A DNA stretch of 64,000 nucleotides from Rhodovulum robiginosum. GTDB lineage: Bacteria; Pseudomonadota; Alphaproteobacteria; Rhodobacterales; Rhodobacteraceae. Positions 9,031-17,812 of the stretch are shown one piece after another (positions within the stretch are counted from its first letter, which is position 1; every line of letters begins with the position of its first letter). The position numbers were made by a program, and so were the translations under genes. Location of the stretch: the NCBI RefSeq assembly GCF_003944755.1, contig NZ_RWGU01000037.1:1-64000 (forward strand), written 5' to 3'. The notes below the pieces were generated by a model. The model saw only the letters and a program-made list of their open reading frames with translations, made no database searches and was not told the DNA's origin.

Positions 9031-10428
9031 ATGGATGTCGCCCTTCTGTTCGCAATGGTGGTGGGTCTGCTGCTGATCGGCGTGCCGATCGCGGTGTCGC
9101 TCGGCCTGAGTTCGATCATCTTCCTGCTGGTGTTCTCGGAAACCTCGCTGGCCTCGATCGCGCAGTCGCTCTATCAGGCCATGGCGGGGCATTACACGCT
9201 GCTGGCGATCCCGTTCTTCATCCTGGCCTCGAGCTTCATGTCGACGGGCGGCGTGGCGCGGCGGATCATCCGGTTTTCCATCGCCTGCGTGGGCCATCTC
9301 AGGGGCGGGCTGGCGATTGCCGGTGTCTTTGCCTGCATGATGTTTGCCGCGCTGTCGGGCTCTTCGCCGGCCACCGTGGTCGCCATCGGCTCGATCGTCA
9401 TCGCGGCGATGCGCAAGGTGGGATACACCAAGGATTTCGCCGCCGGGGTGATCTGTAACGCCGGCACGCTGGGTATCCTGATCCCGCCCTCGATCGTGAT
9501 GGTCGTCTATGCCTCGGCCACCGACGTGTCGGTGGGCCGGATGTTTTTGGCCGGCGTGATCCCCGGCATCCTGGCCGGCGTCATGCTGATGGCGGCGATC
9601 TACATCATCGCCACGATCCGCAACATGCCCAAGGGCGAGTGGCAGGGCTGGGGCGAGATCGCGGCGTCTTTCCGTGAGGCGTTCTGGGGCCTGATGCTGA
9701 TCGCCATCATCATGGTGGGCATCTACGGCATCCCCGGCGTGACCGGCGCCATCTTCACCCCCACCGAGGCCGCCGCCGTCGCGTCCGTCTACGCCTTCGT
9801 CGTCGCGGTCTTCGTCTATCGCGACATGGGCCCGCTGAAACCGCGCAGCGAGGGCGGCGCCCCGGTGCCGCTGTGGCGCCGGCCCGATGCGCTGGTCACC
9901 GGTTTTTTCCACCGCGACACGCGCCGCACCCTGCTGGATGCGGGCAAGCTGACCATCATGCTGATGTTCATCATCGCCAACGCGCTGATCCTGAAACACG
10001 TGCTGACCGACGAACAGATCCCCCAGCAGATCGCGGGCGCCCTGCTCGAGGCCGGGCTGGGCAAGGTGATGTTCCTGGTGATCGTCAACGTGATCCTGCT
10101 GATCGGCGGGCAATTCATGGAGCCCTCGGGGCTGATCGTGATCGTGGCGCCCCTGGTCTTTCCGATCGCGCTGGAACTGGGGGTCGACCCGATCCACCTG
10201 GGCATCATCATGGTGGTGAACATGGAGATCGGCATGATCACGCCCCCGGTGGGGCTGAACCTCTTCGTCACCTCGGGCGTCGCGGGCATGCCGATGATGC
10301 GGGTGGTCAAGGCCGCGCTGCCGTTCCTGTCGGTGCTTTTCGTGTTCCTGATCCTGGTGACCTATGTGCCCTGGATCTCGACCGTCTTGCCAACGGCGCT
10401 GATGGGCCCCGAGATCATCACCAACTGA
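9031..10428 (+). CDS. dctM: TRAP transporter large membrane subunit DctM
   Basis: Large subunit and sodium-coupled channel of the TRAP C4-dicarboxylate transporter. The 465 residues are almost entirely hydrophobic, with about 12 helices. Family landmarks include AMAGHYTLLAIPFFILASSF, the ALSGSSPATVVAIGSI motif, GTLGILIPPSIVMVVYA and the C-terminal NMEIGMITPPVGLNLFV. A polar insert near residues 265-300 (KPRSEGGAPVPLWRR) separates two helices. It completes the dctPQM operon, and a GC-rich hairpin follows the stop. Confidence 0.93.
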   Translation: MDVALLFAMVVGLLLIGVPIAVSLGLSSIIFLLVFSETSLASIAQSLYQAMAGHYTLLAIPFFILASSFMSTGGVARRIIRFSIACVGHLRGGLAIAGVFACMMFAALSGSSPATVVAIGSIVIAAMRKVGYTKDFAAGVICNAGTLGILIPPSIVMVVYASATDVSVGRMFLAGVIPGILAGVMLMAAIYIIATIRNMPKGEWQGWGEIAASFREAFWGLMLIAIIMVGIYGIPGVTGAIFTPTEAAAVASVYAFVVAVFVYRDMGPLKPRSEGGAPVPLWRRPDALVTGFFHRDTRRTLLDAGKLTIMLMFIIANALILKHVLTDEQIPQQIAGALLEAGLGKVMFLVIVNVILLIGGQFMEPSGLIVIVAPLVFPIALELGVDPIHLGIIMVVNMEIGMITPPVGLNLFVTSGVAGMPMMRVVKAALPFLSVLFVFLILVTYVPWISTVLPTALMGPEIITN

Positions 10429-10432
10429 CCGG

Positions 10433-10463
10433 GGCGGCGTCTTGCCAAGACGGCAACGCCGCC
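10433..10463 (+). terminator. GC-rich hairpin after dctM, possible transcript end
   Basis: GGCGGCGT at 10433-10440 pairs with ACGCCGCC at 10456-10463; the loop contains a smaller self-complementary segment (CTTGCCAAG). It starts 4 bases after the dctM stop. No T-run follows, so termination here would be weak or Rho-assisted; it may only stabilise the 3' end. Confidence 0.35.
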
Positions 10464-10533
10464 GCCCCCAGGCCCCCGATCCGTGTTAGGATGCGGTTGG
10501 CCGCACTGGCGGCCGACGGTGAGGAGGACCCGG

Positions 10534-10899
10534 ATGTATGTGGATGGATTCGTGGCGGCCGTGCCCGACGCCAACAAGGATGCCTATCGCGCCCATGCCG
10601 AAGAGGCCTGGCAGATCTTCCGCGACTACGGCGCCACCGCCGTGTGGGAATGCTGCGGTGACGACGTGCCCGAGGGCAAGCTCACCTCCTTTCGGATGGC
10701 GGTGCAGGCCAAGCCGGGCGAGACGGTGGTGTTGTCCTGGACGCTCTGGCCCGACAAGGCGACGCGCGACGCCGGGTGGCAGAAGATGATGGACGACCCG
10801 CGCATGGCCGACATGGGCGCCATGCCCTTCGACGGCAAGCGCATGATCTACGGCGGTTTTGCGCCGCTCATGGCCTTCGGCGAGATGTCGGCGGGCTAG
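10534..10899 (+). CDS. DUF1428 family protein (YbaA-like)
   Basis: A 121-residue cytoplasmic protein of the DUF1428 alpha/beta-barrel family: MYVDGFVAAVPDANKDAY at the start, AVWECCGDDVPEGKLTSF in the middle, and FDGKRMIYGGFAPLM near the end. The biochemical role is not established for the family. The ATG at 10534 was chosen because GAGGAGG precedes it at good spacing; an in-frame upstream GTG or TTG extension has none. It sits alone between dctM and convergent tpiA. Confidence 0.85.
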   Translation: MYVDGFVAAVPDANKDAYRAHAEEAWQIFRDYGATAVWECCGDDVPEGKLTSFRMAVQAKPGETVVLSWTLWPDKATRDAGWQKMMDDPRMADMGAMPFDGKRMIYGGFAPLMAFGEMSAG

Positions 10900-10926
10900 G
10901 GCGCCCGCCGCTCCGGCCCCGGCGGT

Positions 10927-11676
10927 TTACGCCGCTTCCAGCGCCGCGATGATCGCCGAGAAATCGGCGGCCTTCAGCGAGGCCCCGCCCACAAGCGCGC
11001 CGTCCACGTTCGAGGTGGCGAAGATCTCGGCCGCGTTTCCGGGCTTGACCGACCCGCCGTAAAGCAGGCGGATGCGTTGTCCGTCGTCCCCGAACCGCTT
11101 CACAAGCTCGGCCCGGATGAAATCGTGCACCTCGGCGATCTGCTCCAGCGTCGGCACCCGGCCGGTGCCGATGGCCCAGACGGGCTCGTAAGCGATTACC
11201 ACCGTGGCCCCGCTCACCCCTGCATCGGGCAGCGAGCCGGCCAGCTGGGTCCCGATGACGTCCAGCGTTTCGCCCGCGTCGCGCTGTCCTTCCGTCTCGC
11301 CCACGCAGACCACCGCGACCAGCCCCTCACCCAGTGCGGCCTCCGTCTTGGCGCATACATCGGCATCGGTCTCGCCATGGTCGGTGCGGCGCTCGGAATG
11401 GCCGAGGATGACATAGGTGGCGCCCGCATCCTTCAGCATCCCGGCCGAGATATCGCCGGTATGCGCGCCCGAGGGCTTGGCGTGGCAATCCTGCCCGCCG
11501 ACCGCCACGGCGCTGTCGACCGCGGTGTGCCCCATGCGTTCGATCAGCGTCGCCGGCGGGCAGATCAGGATGTCCACGTTGGATGTCATGTAGTCCATGG
11601 AAAGCTGCACCACCTCGGAGAGTGCATCCCCGGTGCCGTTCATCTTCCAATTGCCTGCGGCCAGCTTCTTGCGCAT
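10927..11676 (-). CDS. tpiA: Triosephosphate isomerase
   Basis: Interconverts dihydroxyacetone phosphate and glyceraldehyde-3-phosphate in glycolysis, gluconeogenesis and the Calvin cycle. The 249 residues include the Asn/Lys start AAGNWKMNG, the catalytic His in [10 protein letters not shown] and the catalytic Glu in [13 protein letters not shown], with phosphate-binding [13 protein letters not shown] near the end. All active-site residues are present. The ATG at 11676 has a GAGGGAGAG ribosome-binding site; an upstream in-frame start would add seven residues not typical of the family. Confidence 0.96.
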   Translation of the reverse strand: MRKKLAAGNWKMNGTGDALSEVVQLSMDYMTSNVDILICPPATLIERMGHTAVDSAVAVGGQDCHAKPSGAHTGDISAGMLKDAGATYVILGHSERRTDHGETDADVCAKTEAALGEGLVAVVCVGETEGQRDAGETLDVIGTQLAGSLPDAGVSGATVVIAYEPVWAIGTGRVPTLEQIAEVHDFIRAELVKRFGDDGQRIRLLYGGSVKPGNAAEIFATSNVDGALVGGASLKAADFSAIIAALEAA

Positions 11677-11762
11677 GAAGTCTCTCCCTCGGTTCACCTG
11701 TCTCGGTGTTCCTAGGGCATTTCGGCGCGCGGCGGAACGGCCCTTTTGCGCGCAGGGCCGGC

Positions 11763-12131
11763 TCAGCCCCCGGGGGCTTCGTCCATGTCGCGGAACTTGA
11801 TCGATTCGCCGCAGCCGCAGGCCTCGGTCACGTTGGGATTGCGAAACCTGAACCCGGCCTCCAGAAGCGAGACCTCGTAGTCGATCTCGGTGCCGAAGAG
11901 GAACATCTGCGCCATCGGCGCAATCGCCACCTTTGCGCCGTCCTGGCCCACGACTTCGTCCATCGGGTCAAGCTCCGAGACATAGTCCATGGTGTATTCC
12001 ATGCCCGCGCAGCCGCCCTTCTTGACGCCGATCCTCAGCGCCGAGGCACCTTTTTGCGCCATCAGCTTTTCGATCTGCGCCACGGCGGCGGGGGTGAGTG
12101 TGACGGGGGCTTTCCCGGGGATTCCGAACAT
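11763..12131 (-). CDS. A-type Fe-S cluster carrier (HesB/IscA/SufA family)
   Basis: Small scaffold or carrier that receives Fe-S clusters from the assembly machinery and passes them to apo-enzymes. In the 122 residues the three conserved cysteines are present: Cys41 in [10 protein letters not shown], and Cys105 and Cys107 in TEACGCGES. The long hydrophobic segment [18 protein letters not shown] is typical. It is one of two Fe-S biogenesis genes in this block (the other is the SufT-like gene at 13626-13988), separated by a phosphodiesterase gene. SufA versus ErpA cannot be decided from sequence alone. Confidence 0.88.
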   Translation of the reverse strand: MFGIPGKAPVTLTPAAVAQIEKLMAQKGASALRIGVKKGGCAGMEYTMDYVSELDPMDEVVGQDGAKVAIAPMAQMFLFGTEIDYEVSLLEAGFRFRNPNVTEACGCGESIKFRDMDEAPGG

Positions 12132-12272
12132 AGTCTACCTCGCGCTTTCCCCTTAAGAACTTAAGGGGCCGCGGGCGGCATCACAAGGCCAAGCCATGTC
12201 AGACTTTGCGGGGCGCCATTGGCAAGACGCCGGTTTTGCCTATGGAAAGGCAAACGCTGCGGCTAGTACAAA

Positions 12273-12292
12273 GGGCGGCCCAAAGACCGCCC
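12273..12292 (-). terminator. Probable terminator of the phosphodiesterase gene
   Basis: On the minus strand GGGCGG, an 8-base loop and CCGCCC are followed by a short T-run (TTTG). It lies 25 bases beyond the stop of the gene at 12317-13543 and fits an intrinsic terminator of moderate strength. Confidence 0.45.
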
Positions 12293-12316
12293 CCCGTTTT
12301 CACGCCGCCGGGCCCC

Positions 12317-13543
12317 TCAGAGCCCCATGCAGTTGGCGTAGTAGGTCACCGTGGCGGGCCAGTCCGAGAACACGCCGGTGACGCCGACCTCCTGGGCCAG
12401 CACGTCCAGCAGTTCGAAATAGACGCCGTCATTGTCGGTCACATCCTTGAGCGACTGGAAGTACCAGCCGCCGCCGGTGGCCAGCGGGCCCGAGCGTTCC
12501 ATCGTCCAGGTGATGATGTCCAGGCCGGCGGCCTGCGCCTCGCGGGTATAGGCCGAGGGGACGATCTCGCTGTCCTCGACGGTGACCAGCATCCACATCG
12601 GCGGCGCGATGTAGTTCACGCCCATGTCCGCCAGTTCCTGCATCGTCGGCTTGAAGGTCGCGGGATCGTTGGGGTCGATCAGGCCCTCATCCTCGTCCGA
12701 GGCTTCGTAGCGGTCGTCCAGGTACACCGCCTGGGCGCCGAATTCCGGCTCGTTCTCGATCCAGTAGAGGATGTCGGAGAGGTCGAAGGACTGGGCGAAC
12801 ACGTCCTCGGGGGCGACGCCCGCCGCCTTGTACTCGTCGATCATCTTCTGGGCGTAGGCTTGCTGGGTGAAGCCGTCGAAGGGCATCTCGACAGAGGGGC
12901 CTTTCAACTCGGGTGTGAACTTGACGCCCAGCGACTTGAACAGCTCGATCGACTCCTCGTGAGTCATGATCGTCGCGTCGTTCGCGTAAAGCGTGGTGCG
13001 CCAGTCGGCGACGCCGCCCTGAAACGCCTCGGGCGTGGTGGCCGATTTGTCGGCGGCGTCCATCTTGGGCGACAGTGACTTGAACTCGGCCAGCGTCAGC
13101 TCGGCGGTGCGGCACTCGGCGCCGGCCGGCTCATCGCCGTTGGCGGGGGTGAAGGGGGTGACGCATTTGCCGGCCAGATCGGTAACCAGGATGTCGGTGG
13201 TGGTCGCCAGGTCGTTCTGGGCGTGGCGGCAGACGAGTTCCTTGTCCTTGGTAAAGGTCACGTCGCATTCCAAGATGCCCGCCCCCATGCGCGCGCCTGC
13301 GACATAGGATTCGCGGGTATGCTCGGGGAACATCAGCGCGGCACCGCGGTGGCCGATGGAGAAATCCGTGCGCTTGGGCGTCTGGCCCAGGCAGGAGGCC
13401 AGCTTGTCCTTCAGGGGGCCGTCTTCCATCTTGTCGATCAGGAAGGCGGGGCGGGGGCCGTAGTCGATGGCGGTCTCGGCAACGGCCGGAAGGGCGGTCG
13501 CGGCCAGAAGCGCGGCGGCAGCGGTCAGGCGGGTGATCGTCAT
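12317..13543 (-). CDS. Secreted glycerophosphodiester phosphodiesterase
   Basis: Periplasmic enzyme of the GDPD/GlpQ family that hydrolyses glycerophosphodiesters to glycerol-3-phosphate and an alcohol. The 408 residues start with a signal peptide ([22 protein letters not shown]). The GDPD core is recognisable: His65 in [14 protein letters not shown], Glu74, Glu92 and Asp94 in [14 protein letters not shown], and His107 in LVCRHAQND. The family Glu/Lys pair follows later ([13 protein letters not shown]). It is single, flanked by Fe-S assembly genes on the same strand, with which I see no functional link. Phosphorus scavenging from lipid head-groups is the likely role. Confidence 0.9.
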   Translation of the reverse strand: MTITRLTAAAALLAATALPAVAETAIDYGPRPAFLIDKMEDGPLKDKLASCLGQTPKRTDFSIGHRGAALMFPEHTRESYVAGARMGAGILECDVTFTKDKELVCRHAQNDLATTTDILVTDLAGKCVTPFTPANGDEPAGAECRTAELTLAEFKSLSPKMDAADKSATTPEAFQGGVADWRTTLYANDATIMTHEESIELFKSLGVKFTPELKGPSVEMPFDGFTQQAYAQKMIDEYKAAGVAPEDVFAQSFDLSDILYWIENEPEFGAQAVYLDDRYEASDEDEGLIDPNDPATFKPTMQELADMGVNYIAPPMWMLVTVEDSEIVPSAYTREAQAAGLDIITWTMERSGPLATGGGWYFQSLKDVTDNDGVYFELLDVLAQEVGVTGVFSDWPATVTYYANCMGL

Positions 13544-13625
13544 TGGGATCTCCGTTCGCAGGGATGGTTGAACGGTACACCCAATGGGCGCGATCTGTTA
13601 CAGGGATGCGAAGCGGGCGTGACGC

Positions 13626-13988
13626 CTACATGAACCCAAGTTCCAGCCGCGCCTCGTCGGACATCATGTCCATGCCCCAGGGCGGGTCCCAGGTGATCTC
13701 GACATCGACCTGGCGGACACCGGCCACGGGCTCGACCGCCTCGGCCAGCCAGCCGGGCATCTCGCCGGCCACCGGGCAGCCCGGGGCGGTCAGCGTCATG
13801 ATGATGCGCACGGCGTTCTCGGCGTCGATCTCGATCGTGTAGATCAGCCCGAGATCGTAGATATTGACCGGAATCTCGGGGTCGAAGACCGTCCGGCAGG
13901 CCTCGACCACCGCGTCGTAGAGCGGATGATCGGTGGAAGACGGCGTGATGAGGGGCGCCCCCTCGAGCTGTTCGCTTGGCTGGGCCAT
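13626..13988 (-). CDS. SufT/MIP18 (DUF59) family Fe-S assembly protein
   Basis: A 120-residue protein of the MIP18/DUF59 family, associated with Fe-S cluster maturation (SufT, Cia2, PaaD relatives). It has the signature VFDPEIPVNIYDLGLIY at about residues 34-50 and TLTAPGCPVAGEMP with conserved Cys71, and ends with ITWDPPWGMDMMSDEARLELGFM. The frame stays open upstream across the next gene, but MAQPSEQLEG at 13988 matches the family's normal length and fits the spacing. The name of the Suf partner is inferred; no other suf genes are in the window. Confidence 0.88.
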   Translation of the reverse strand: MAQPSEQLEGAPLITPSSTDHPLYDAVVEACRTVFDPEIPVNIYDLGLIYTIEIDAENAVRIIMTLTAPGCPVAGEMPGWLAEAVEPVAGVRQVDVEITWDPPWGMDMMSDEARLELGFM

Positions 13989-14053
13989 GGATCTCTTTCC
14001 GTATTTCTTACAAAAGATATAAGAAATCCCCGCGCCGCCGTCCAGAGGCGCCT

Positions 14054-15613
14054 TCAGTCGGGCACGGCACGCAGAACGGGCAGGTCGTCCTCGCGCCGCT
14101 CGATCTCGTAGCGCATCGTGACCTGGCCGAGGCGCCGGCCGTCGGCGCCATAGGCCTCGCGGCCGTTTTTGCCCCAGCGTGTCCATCCGGCGAGCGTGCC
14201 GTCGGGGGCGTAGACAAAGACGTCGCGCCAGGGGGCGCTCCAGTAGAGGAGGGGGTCGAACGGGGCGCCGCGCCGGGCGGCGTCGTAGTCCACCTCGGCC
14301 AGGCGGGGCGTGCCGTCGGGGCCCGGCTCGTAGCGGCGCAGCTGGTGGGCGGGGAAACTGACCGAGACGATCGCGGGGGCGCTCAGCGTTTCGCCGGTCT
14401 CGGCGAAGACGCCGATGTCGATCCGGGTGCGGCGCCGGGTCTGGCCGTCCGGGTCGGTCTGGGTCAGCGCCGGCTGCCAGTCCATCTCGATGCGCGCCCG
14501 TTCGCCCGTGGGGCCTTCGGGGGTGATGCGCACCCGCGCCGGGTCGCCCTGCAAGAGCACCCAGCGAAAATTCACCTCGCGGCCCCGGGGCGCGGGCATC
14601 GTCCGGGCGCTGAGCACCATCTCGCGCCGTCCGGCGTGGCCGCGCCAGAGGCGGGCGATGGCCGAGGGCGTGTCGTAGAGCCGCTCGTCGCGCGCCGCGA
14701 GGCCTGCGGCGGGGCCGAAATCCTCGGCCTCGACGGTGAGCCGGACCAGCGGCGGCAGCGCATCGGGTGCAAGCGACGCGGCCATTTCGATCATGCGCAG
14801 CGGGCGCAGCCGCCCGGCATCGAAGACCGTGGGGTGGGCGCGGCCCGACAGGTAGTCGTCGCGCGTCTCGACCCCGTCGAGGCTGCGGCGCAGGATCATC
14901 TGCAGCGCCGGCGCGACCAGCCCCGCCTCTTCCAGCGCGTCGCGGGTGTCGGGGCGGAAGGCGGCCAGCGTCATCGCCAGCGCGTGCAGGAAGGGCTTGT
15001 CCGAGCCCGACGAGCCCTGGCTGACGATCATGTAGGGCCATTGGGCGGGGAAGTGATCGACCGCGTCGTGGTCGCGGTGTTCGGGATAGACGTAGATGTG
15101 GTTCGAGACGTAGGTACGGTGGGTGCGCTCTGGCCAGCCGGGCGCGGTCATTGCCAGGCGCGGCAGGCTGCGCGGGGCGGATGAGCGGGTGATCGCGGTC
15201 GACGAGTTGCCGAAGACGATGGCGGGCAGCAGGATGTGCCCGGCCAGCCCGTAATCGAGGCCGCGGGATTGCAGCGCAGGGGCGTAGGCCAGCCGTGCGA
15301 GACGCGGGTAAAGCGCGCTCGGCAGTTGCGAATGGCTGTGGTCGCGGTTGTCGTAGACCAGGCCGGCGAACCCGGCCGCCTCGCCGTCCGCGATCAATGC
15401 GCGGACGCGGTCGGCGGCGGGCCCGGAGACCGCGTGCCGGATCGCCGGGCGGTCGAGGTCAGGGGCCGGCACCTCGACGCCCGGCGCGAGGAACAGCCCC
15501 TCGGCGGCCTGAAAGAGATCGCGCGGCGTGAGCGTGATCTCGGCCGCAGGGGCGATGGCGGCCCAGAGCAGAGCGGCGGTGGCGAGGGGCAGGGTGGAGA
15601 TGCTGTGGGACAT
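14054..15613 (-). CDS. Large secreted protein of unknown function
   Basis: I do not recognise this 519-residue protein. It starts MSHSISTLPLATAALLWAAIAPAAE, a convincing signal peptide, so it is probably periplasmic or exported. Notable segments are VYDNRDHSHSQLPSALYP near the N-terminus, SNHIYVYPEHRDHDAVDHFPAQWPYMIVS with several His/Asp/Glu residues, SQGSSGSDKPFLHALA, and a C-terminal half rich in predicted beta strands (EVNFRWVLLQGDPARVRI, RTRIDIGVFAE). There is no lipobox, membrane segment or familiar catalytic motif. An upstream open frame adds low-complexity Arg/Ala/Pro residues and is rejected. It is divergent from tgt with 221 bases between them. Confidence 0.8.
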   Translation of the reverse strand: MSHSISTLPLATAALLWAAIAPAAEITLTPRDLFQAAEGLFLAPGVEVPAPDLDRPAIRHAVSGPAADRVRALIADGEAAGFAGLVYDNRDHSHSQLPSALYPRLARLAYAPALQSRGLDYGLAGHILLPAIVFGNSSTAITRSSAPRSLPRLAMTAPGWPERTHRTYVSNHIYVYPEHRDHDAVDHFPAQWPYMIVSQGSSGSDKPFLHALAMTLAAFRPDTRDALEEAGLVAPALQMILRRSLDGVETRDDYLSGRAHPTVFDAGRLRPLRMIEMAASLAPDALPPLVRLTVEAEDFGPAAGLAARDERLYDTPSAIARLWRGHAGRREMVLSARTMPAPRGREVNFRWVLLQGDPARVRITPEGPTGERARIEMDWQPALTQTDPDGQTRRRTRIDIGVFAETGETLSAPAIVSVSFPAHQLRRYEPGPDGTPRLAEVDYDAARRGAPFDPLLYWSAPWRDVFVYAPDGTLAGWTRWGKNGREAYGADGRRLGQVTMRYEIERREDDLPVLRAVPD

Positions 15614-15834
15614 TCGGGTCGATCCGCTTGGGCTTTGGGACAGCACTCTAGGGACGCGCGGGGCCGAGCGAAAGGGCGCGGCGGCCGGGGCCGGGCCGGA
15701 GCTTGCTGTAAGTTCGCCGGAGCGATTTCGCGTGTGGCCTGGTCCGGCAGCCGCCACGGCCCCCGCCGCCGCGGGCTTTCCTTTCCGGCGAAATCGCCGT
15801 ATCCGGCGCCGGGTCAGGACTAGCAGGAGCCACC

Positions 15835-16965
15835 ATGGCACGCCCCTTCCGCTTTCAGCTTGAGGCCACCGACGGCGCGGCGCGCCGGGGCGCGATCGAG
15901 ACGCCGCGCGGCACGATCCGCACGCCGGCCTTCATGCCAGTGGGCACGGCGGCAACGGTCAAGGCGATGCTGCCCGAAAGCGTGGCCGCCACCGGCGCCG
16001 ACATCCTGCTCGGCAACACCTACCACCTGATGCTGCGCCCCGGCGCCGAGCGCATCGCCCGGATGGGCGGGCTTCACAGCTTCATGAATTGGGACAGGCC
16101 CATCCTGACCGACTCGGGCGGGTTCCAGGTGATGAGCCTGGCCGAACTGAGGAAGCTCACCGAAGAGGGCGTGCGGTTTCGAAGCCATGTCGACGGCTCG
16201 CGGCACATGCTCAGCCCCGAGAGCAGCATGGAGATCCAGCGCCTGTTGGGCTCGGACATCGTGATGGCCTTCGACGAATGCACGCCGTACCCCGCCGACG
16301 CGGCCACGGCGCGGTCCAGCATGGAGCTGTCGATGCGCTGGGCGGCGCGGTCCAGGGCGGCGTTCGGCGACCGCCCAGGCCATGCGCTGTTCGGTATCCA
16401 GCAGGGCAGCGTCTTCCGCGATCAGCGCGCGGAAAGCGCCGAGCGGCTGATCGAGATCGGCTTTGACGGCTACGCGGTGGGCGGGCTCGCCGTGGGCGAG
16501 GGGCAGGAAAGGATGTTCGAGGTACTCGACTACGCCCCGGCAATGCTGCCCGCCGACAGGCCGCGCTACCTGATGGGGGTGGGCAAGCCCGACGATATCG
16601 TGGGCGCCGTGGCCCGCGGGATCGACATGATGGATTGCGTTCTGCCGACGCGGTCGGGCCGGACCGGGCAGGCCTTTACCCGCCGGGGCGTGGTCAACAT
16701 CAAGAACGCGCGCCACGCCGACGATCCGCGCCCGCTGGACGAGGCCTGCGCCTGCCCGGCCTGCCGGGCCTATTCCCGCGCCTATCTGCACCACGTCTTC
16801 CGCGCGGGCGAGATCATCGCCTCGATGCTGATGACCTGGCACAATCTGCACTATTACCAGGACCTGATGGCGGGGATGCGTGCGGCGATCTCAAAGGGGC
16901 GGTTCGCGGAATTCGAGGCGGCGTTTCACGCCGGGCGGGCCGAGGGCGACATCCCCCCGCTCTGA
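15835..16965 (+). CDS. tgt: tRNA-guanine transglycosylase (queuine tRNA-ribosyltransferase)
   Basis: Exchanges G34 of tRNAs with GUN anticodons (Asp, Asn, His, Tyr) for preQ1, the insertion step of queuosine synthesis. The 376 residues contain Asp93 in [12 protein letters not shown], the [13 protein letters not shown] stretch with the catalytic Asp (about 261-273), and the zinc ligands Cys305, Cys307, Cys310 (CACPAC) and His336. Length is standard. queA, which acts next in the pathway, is also in the window but 32 kb away. Two tRNA-Asp genes in the window encode GUC-anticodon substrates of this enzyme. Confidence 0.97.
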   Translation: MARPFRFQLEATDGAARRGAIETPRGTIRTPAFMPVGTAATVKAMLPESVAATGADILLGNTYHLMLRPGAERIARMGGLHSFMNWDRPILTDSGGFQVMSLAELRKLTEEGVRFRSHVDGSRHMLSPESSMEIQRLLGSDIVMAFDECTPYPADAATARSSMELSMRWAARSRAAFGDRPGHALFGIQQGSVFRDQRAESAERLIEIGFDGYAVGGLAVGEGQERMFEVLDYAPAMLPADRPRYLMGVGKPDDIVGAVARGIDMMDCVLPTRSGRTGQAFTRRGVVNIKNARHADDPRPLDEACACPACRAYSRAYLHHVFRAGEIIASMLMTWHNLHYYQDLMAGMRAAISKGRFAEFEAAFHAGRAEGDIPPL

Positions 16966-16982
16966 GGCGGGGACGGCTGGGC

Positions 16983-17522
16983 TCAGTCCCGGATGGCCCG
17001 GCCCGGACGGATCGCGGCGGGGATGCTCAGCGGCATCGGCGCGACCGGGTAAAGCGCGTCGCGCGCGCGGCCCTGCGTGTCGTCGATCCAGCGGGTGAAG
17101 GTTTCGGCCCAGGCCATGCTGGCATGGCTGCGCAGGGCGTGCTTTTCGTTGGTCCCGTAAAGGACGCGGCCACACAGAATGCCGCCGGCCACCACGGCAG
17201 TCGCGCTGTAGAAGGGCGAACTGGCCATGAGCGTGCCGAACTCGGGAAACTCGTGGCTCAGCCCGGCATAGATCAGCCGCCCGAACGCCATCGCCTCGAC
17301 CATGAAGCGCAGCCGCGGAAGGAAGATCGCCGTCAGCAGCGCAGCGGCGCCCACCACCACGGCGTAAAGCAGCCCGGCGGCCACCGGCGCGGGAAGGTCG
17401 AAGATTGTCACCTGGTAGCGGGCGTAGATCACGAAGCCCGCCACAAAGGAAATCAGGCTGGCCATAAGGATGCGTCGCCTTTCGCGATACGCCCTGCGGG
17501 CAAGCCGGAGTACCGGCGACAT
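16983..17522 (-). CDS. Small membrane protein of unknown function
   Basis: About 179 residues from the start chosen here. It has at least two to three hydrophobic helices (SLISFVAGFVIYARY, APVAAGLLYAVVVGAAALLTAIFL, and a weaker one near SATAVVAGGILCG), an Arg-rich N-terminal stretch (LARRAYRERRR) and a soluble C-terminal tail (FTRWIDDTQGRARDALYPV). I do not recognise a named family. The start is uncertain: ATG codons at 17522 and 17540 are both possible. It converges on tgt, 17 bases from its stop, and is divergent from lon. Confidence 0.6.
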   Translation of the reverse strand: MSPVLRLARRAYRERRRILMASLISFVAGFVIYARYQVTIFDLPAPVAAGLLYAVVVGAAALLTAIFLPRLRFMVEAMAFGRLIYAGLSHEFPEFGTLMASSPFYSATAVVAGGILCGRVLYGTNEKHALRSHASMAWAETFTRWIDDTQGRARDALYPVAPMPLSIPAAIRPGRAIRD

Positions 17523-17706
17523 ATCCACCAACAACCACATGCCAGACATCTTGCTGCACATTTGGGCCAAAATGGGGCGGGCCGTGCATATTTCAATGGC
17601 TGCGCCCCGCGCGCCGGGCCGGCCGGTTTTCTTCGAATTGGCGTCAATCGCGGCTTGCTGAGCGCGGGCGAGAGGGGCATGCTTGGCCCAAGCCAAAGCA
17701 GGTCGT

Positions 17707-17735
17707 GGTTGAAATCAGGGGGCCGACCCCCAGAT
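17707..17735 (+). promoter_or_regulatory. Candidate heat-shock (RpoH) promoter of lon
   Basis: GTTGAAA, 13 bases, then CCCCAGATA closely resembles the sigma-32 consensus (CTTGAAA, N11-16, CCCCATNTA). It lies about 77 bases upstream of the lon start, and lon is a classical RpoH target. A short inverted repeat (GGGGG-CCGA-CCCCC) overlaps the spacer. A match by eye only. Confidence 0.5.
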
Positions 17736-17812
17736 ATTGAGACCAAGACCGGAGAGGGCCAGGTGCTGCCGCAAGGGGCCGGCGTCCTTTTGCCAAGAGC
17801 CAAGGATAAAAC

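Noticed and set aside
8299-10197. 632-codon minus-strand frame opposite dctQM
   Set aside because: Composition (His/Asp/Arg/Gln-rich) is typical of the antisense of membrane-protein genes; dctQM on the plus strand is clear.
13989-15041. N-terminal extension of the SufT-like protein to 471 residues
   Set aside because: The open frame upstream is low-complexity antisense or out-of-frame sequence over the neighbouring gene; the family is about 120 residues.
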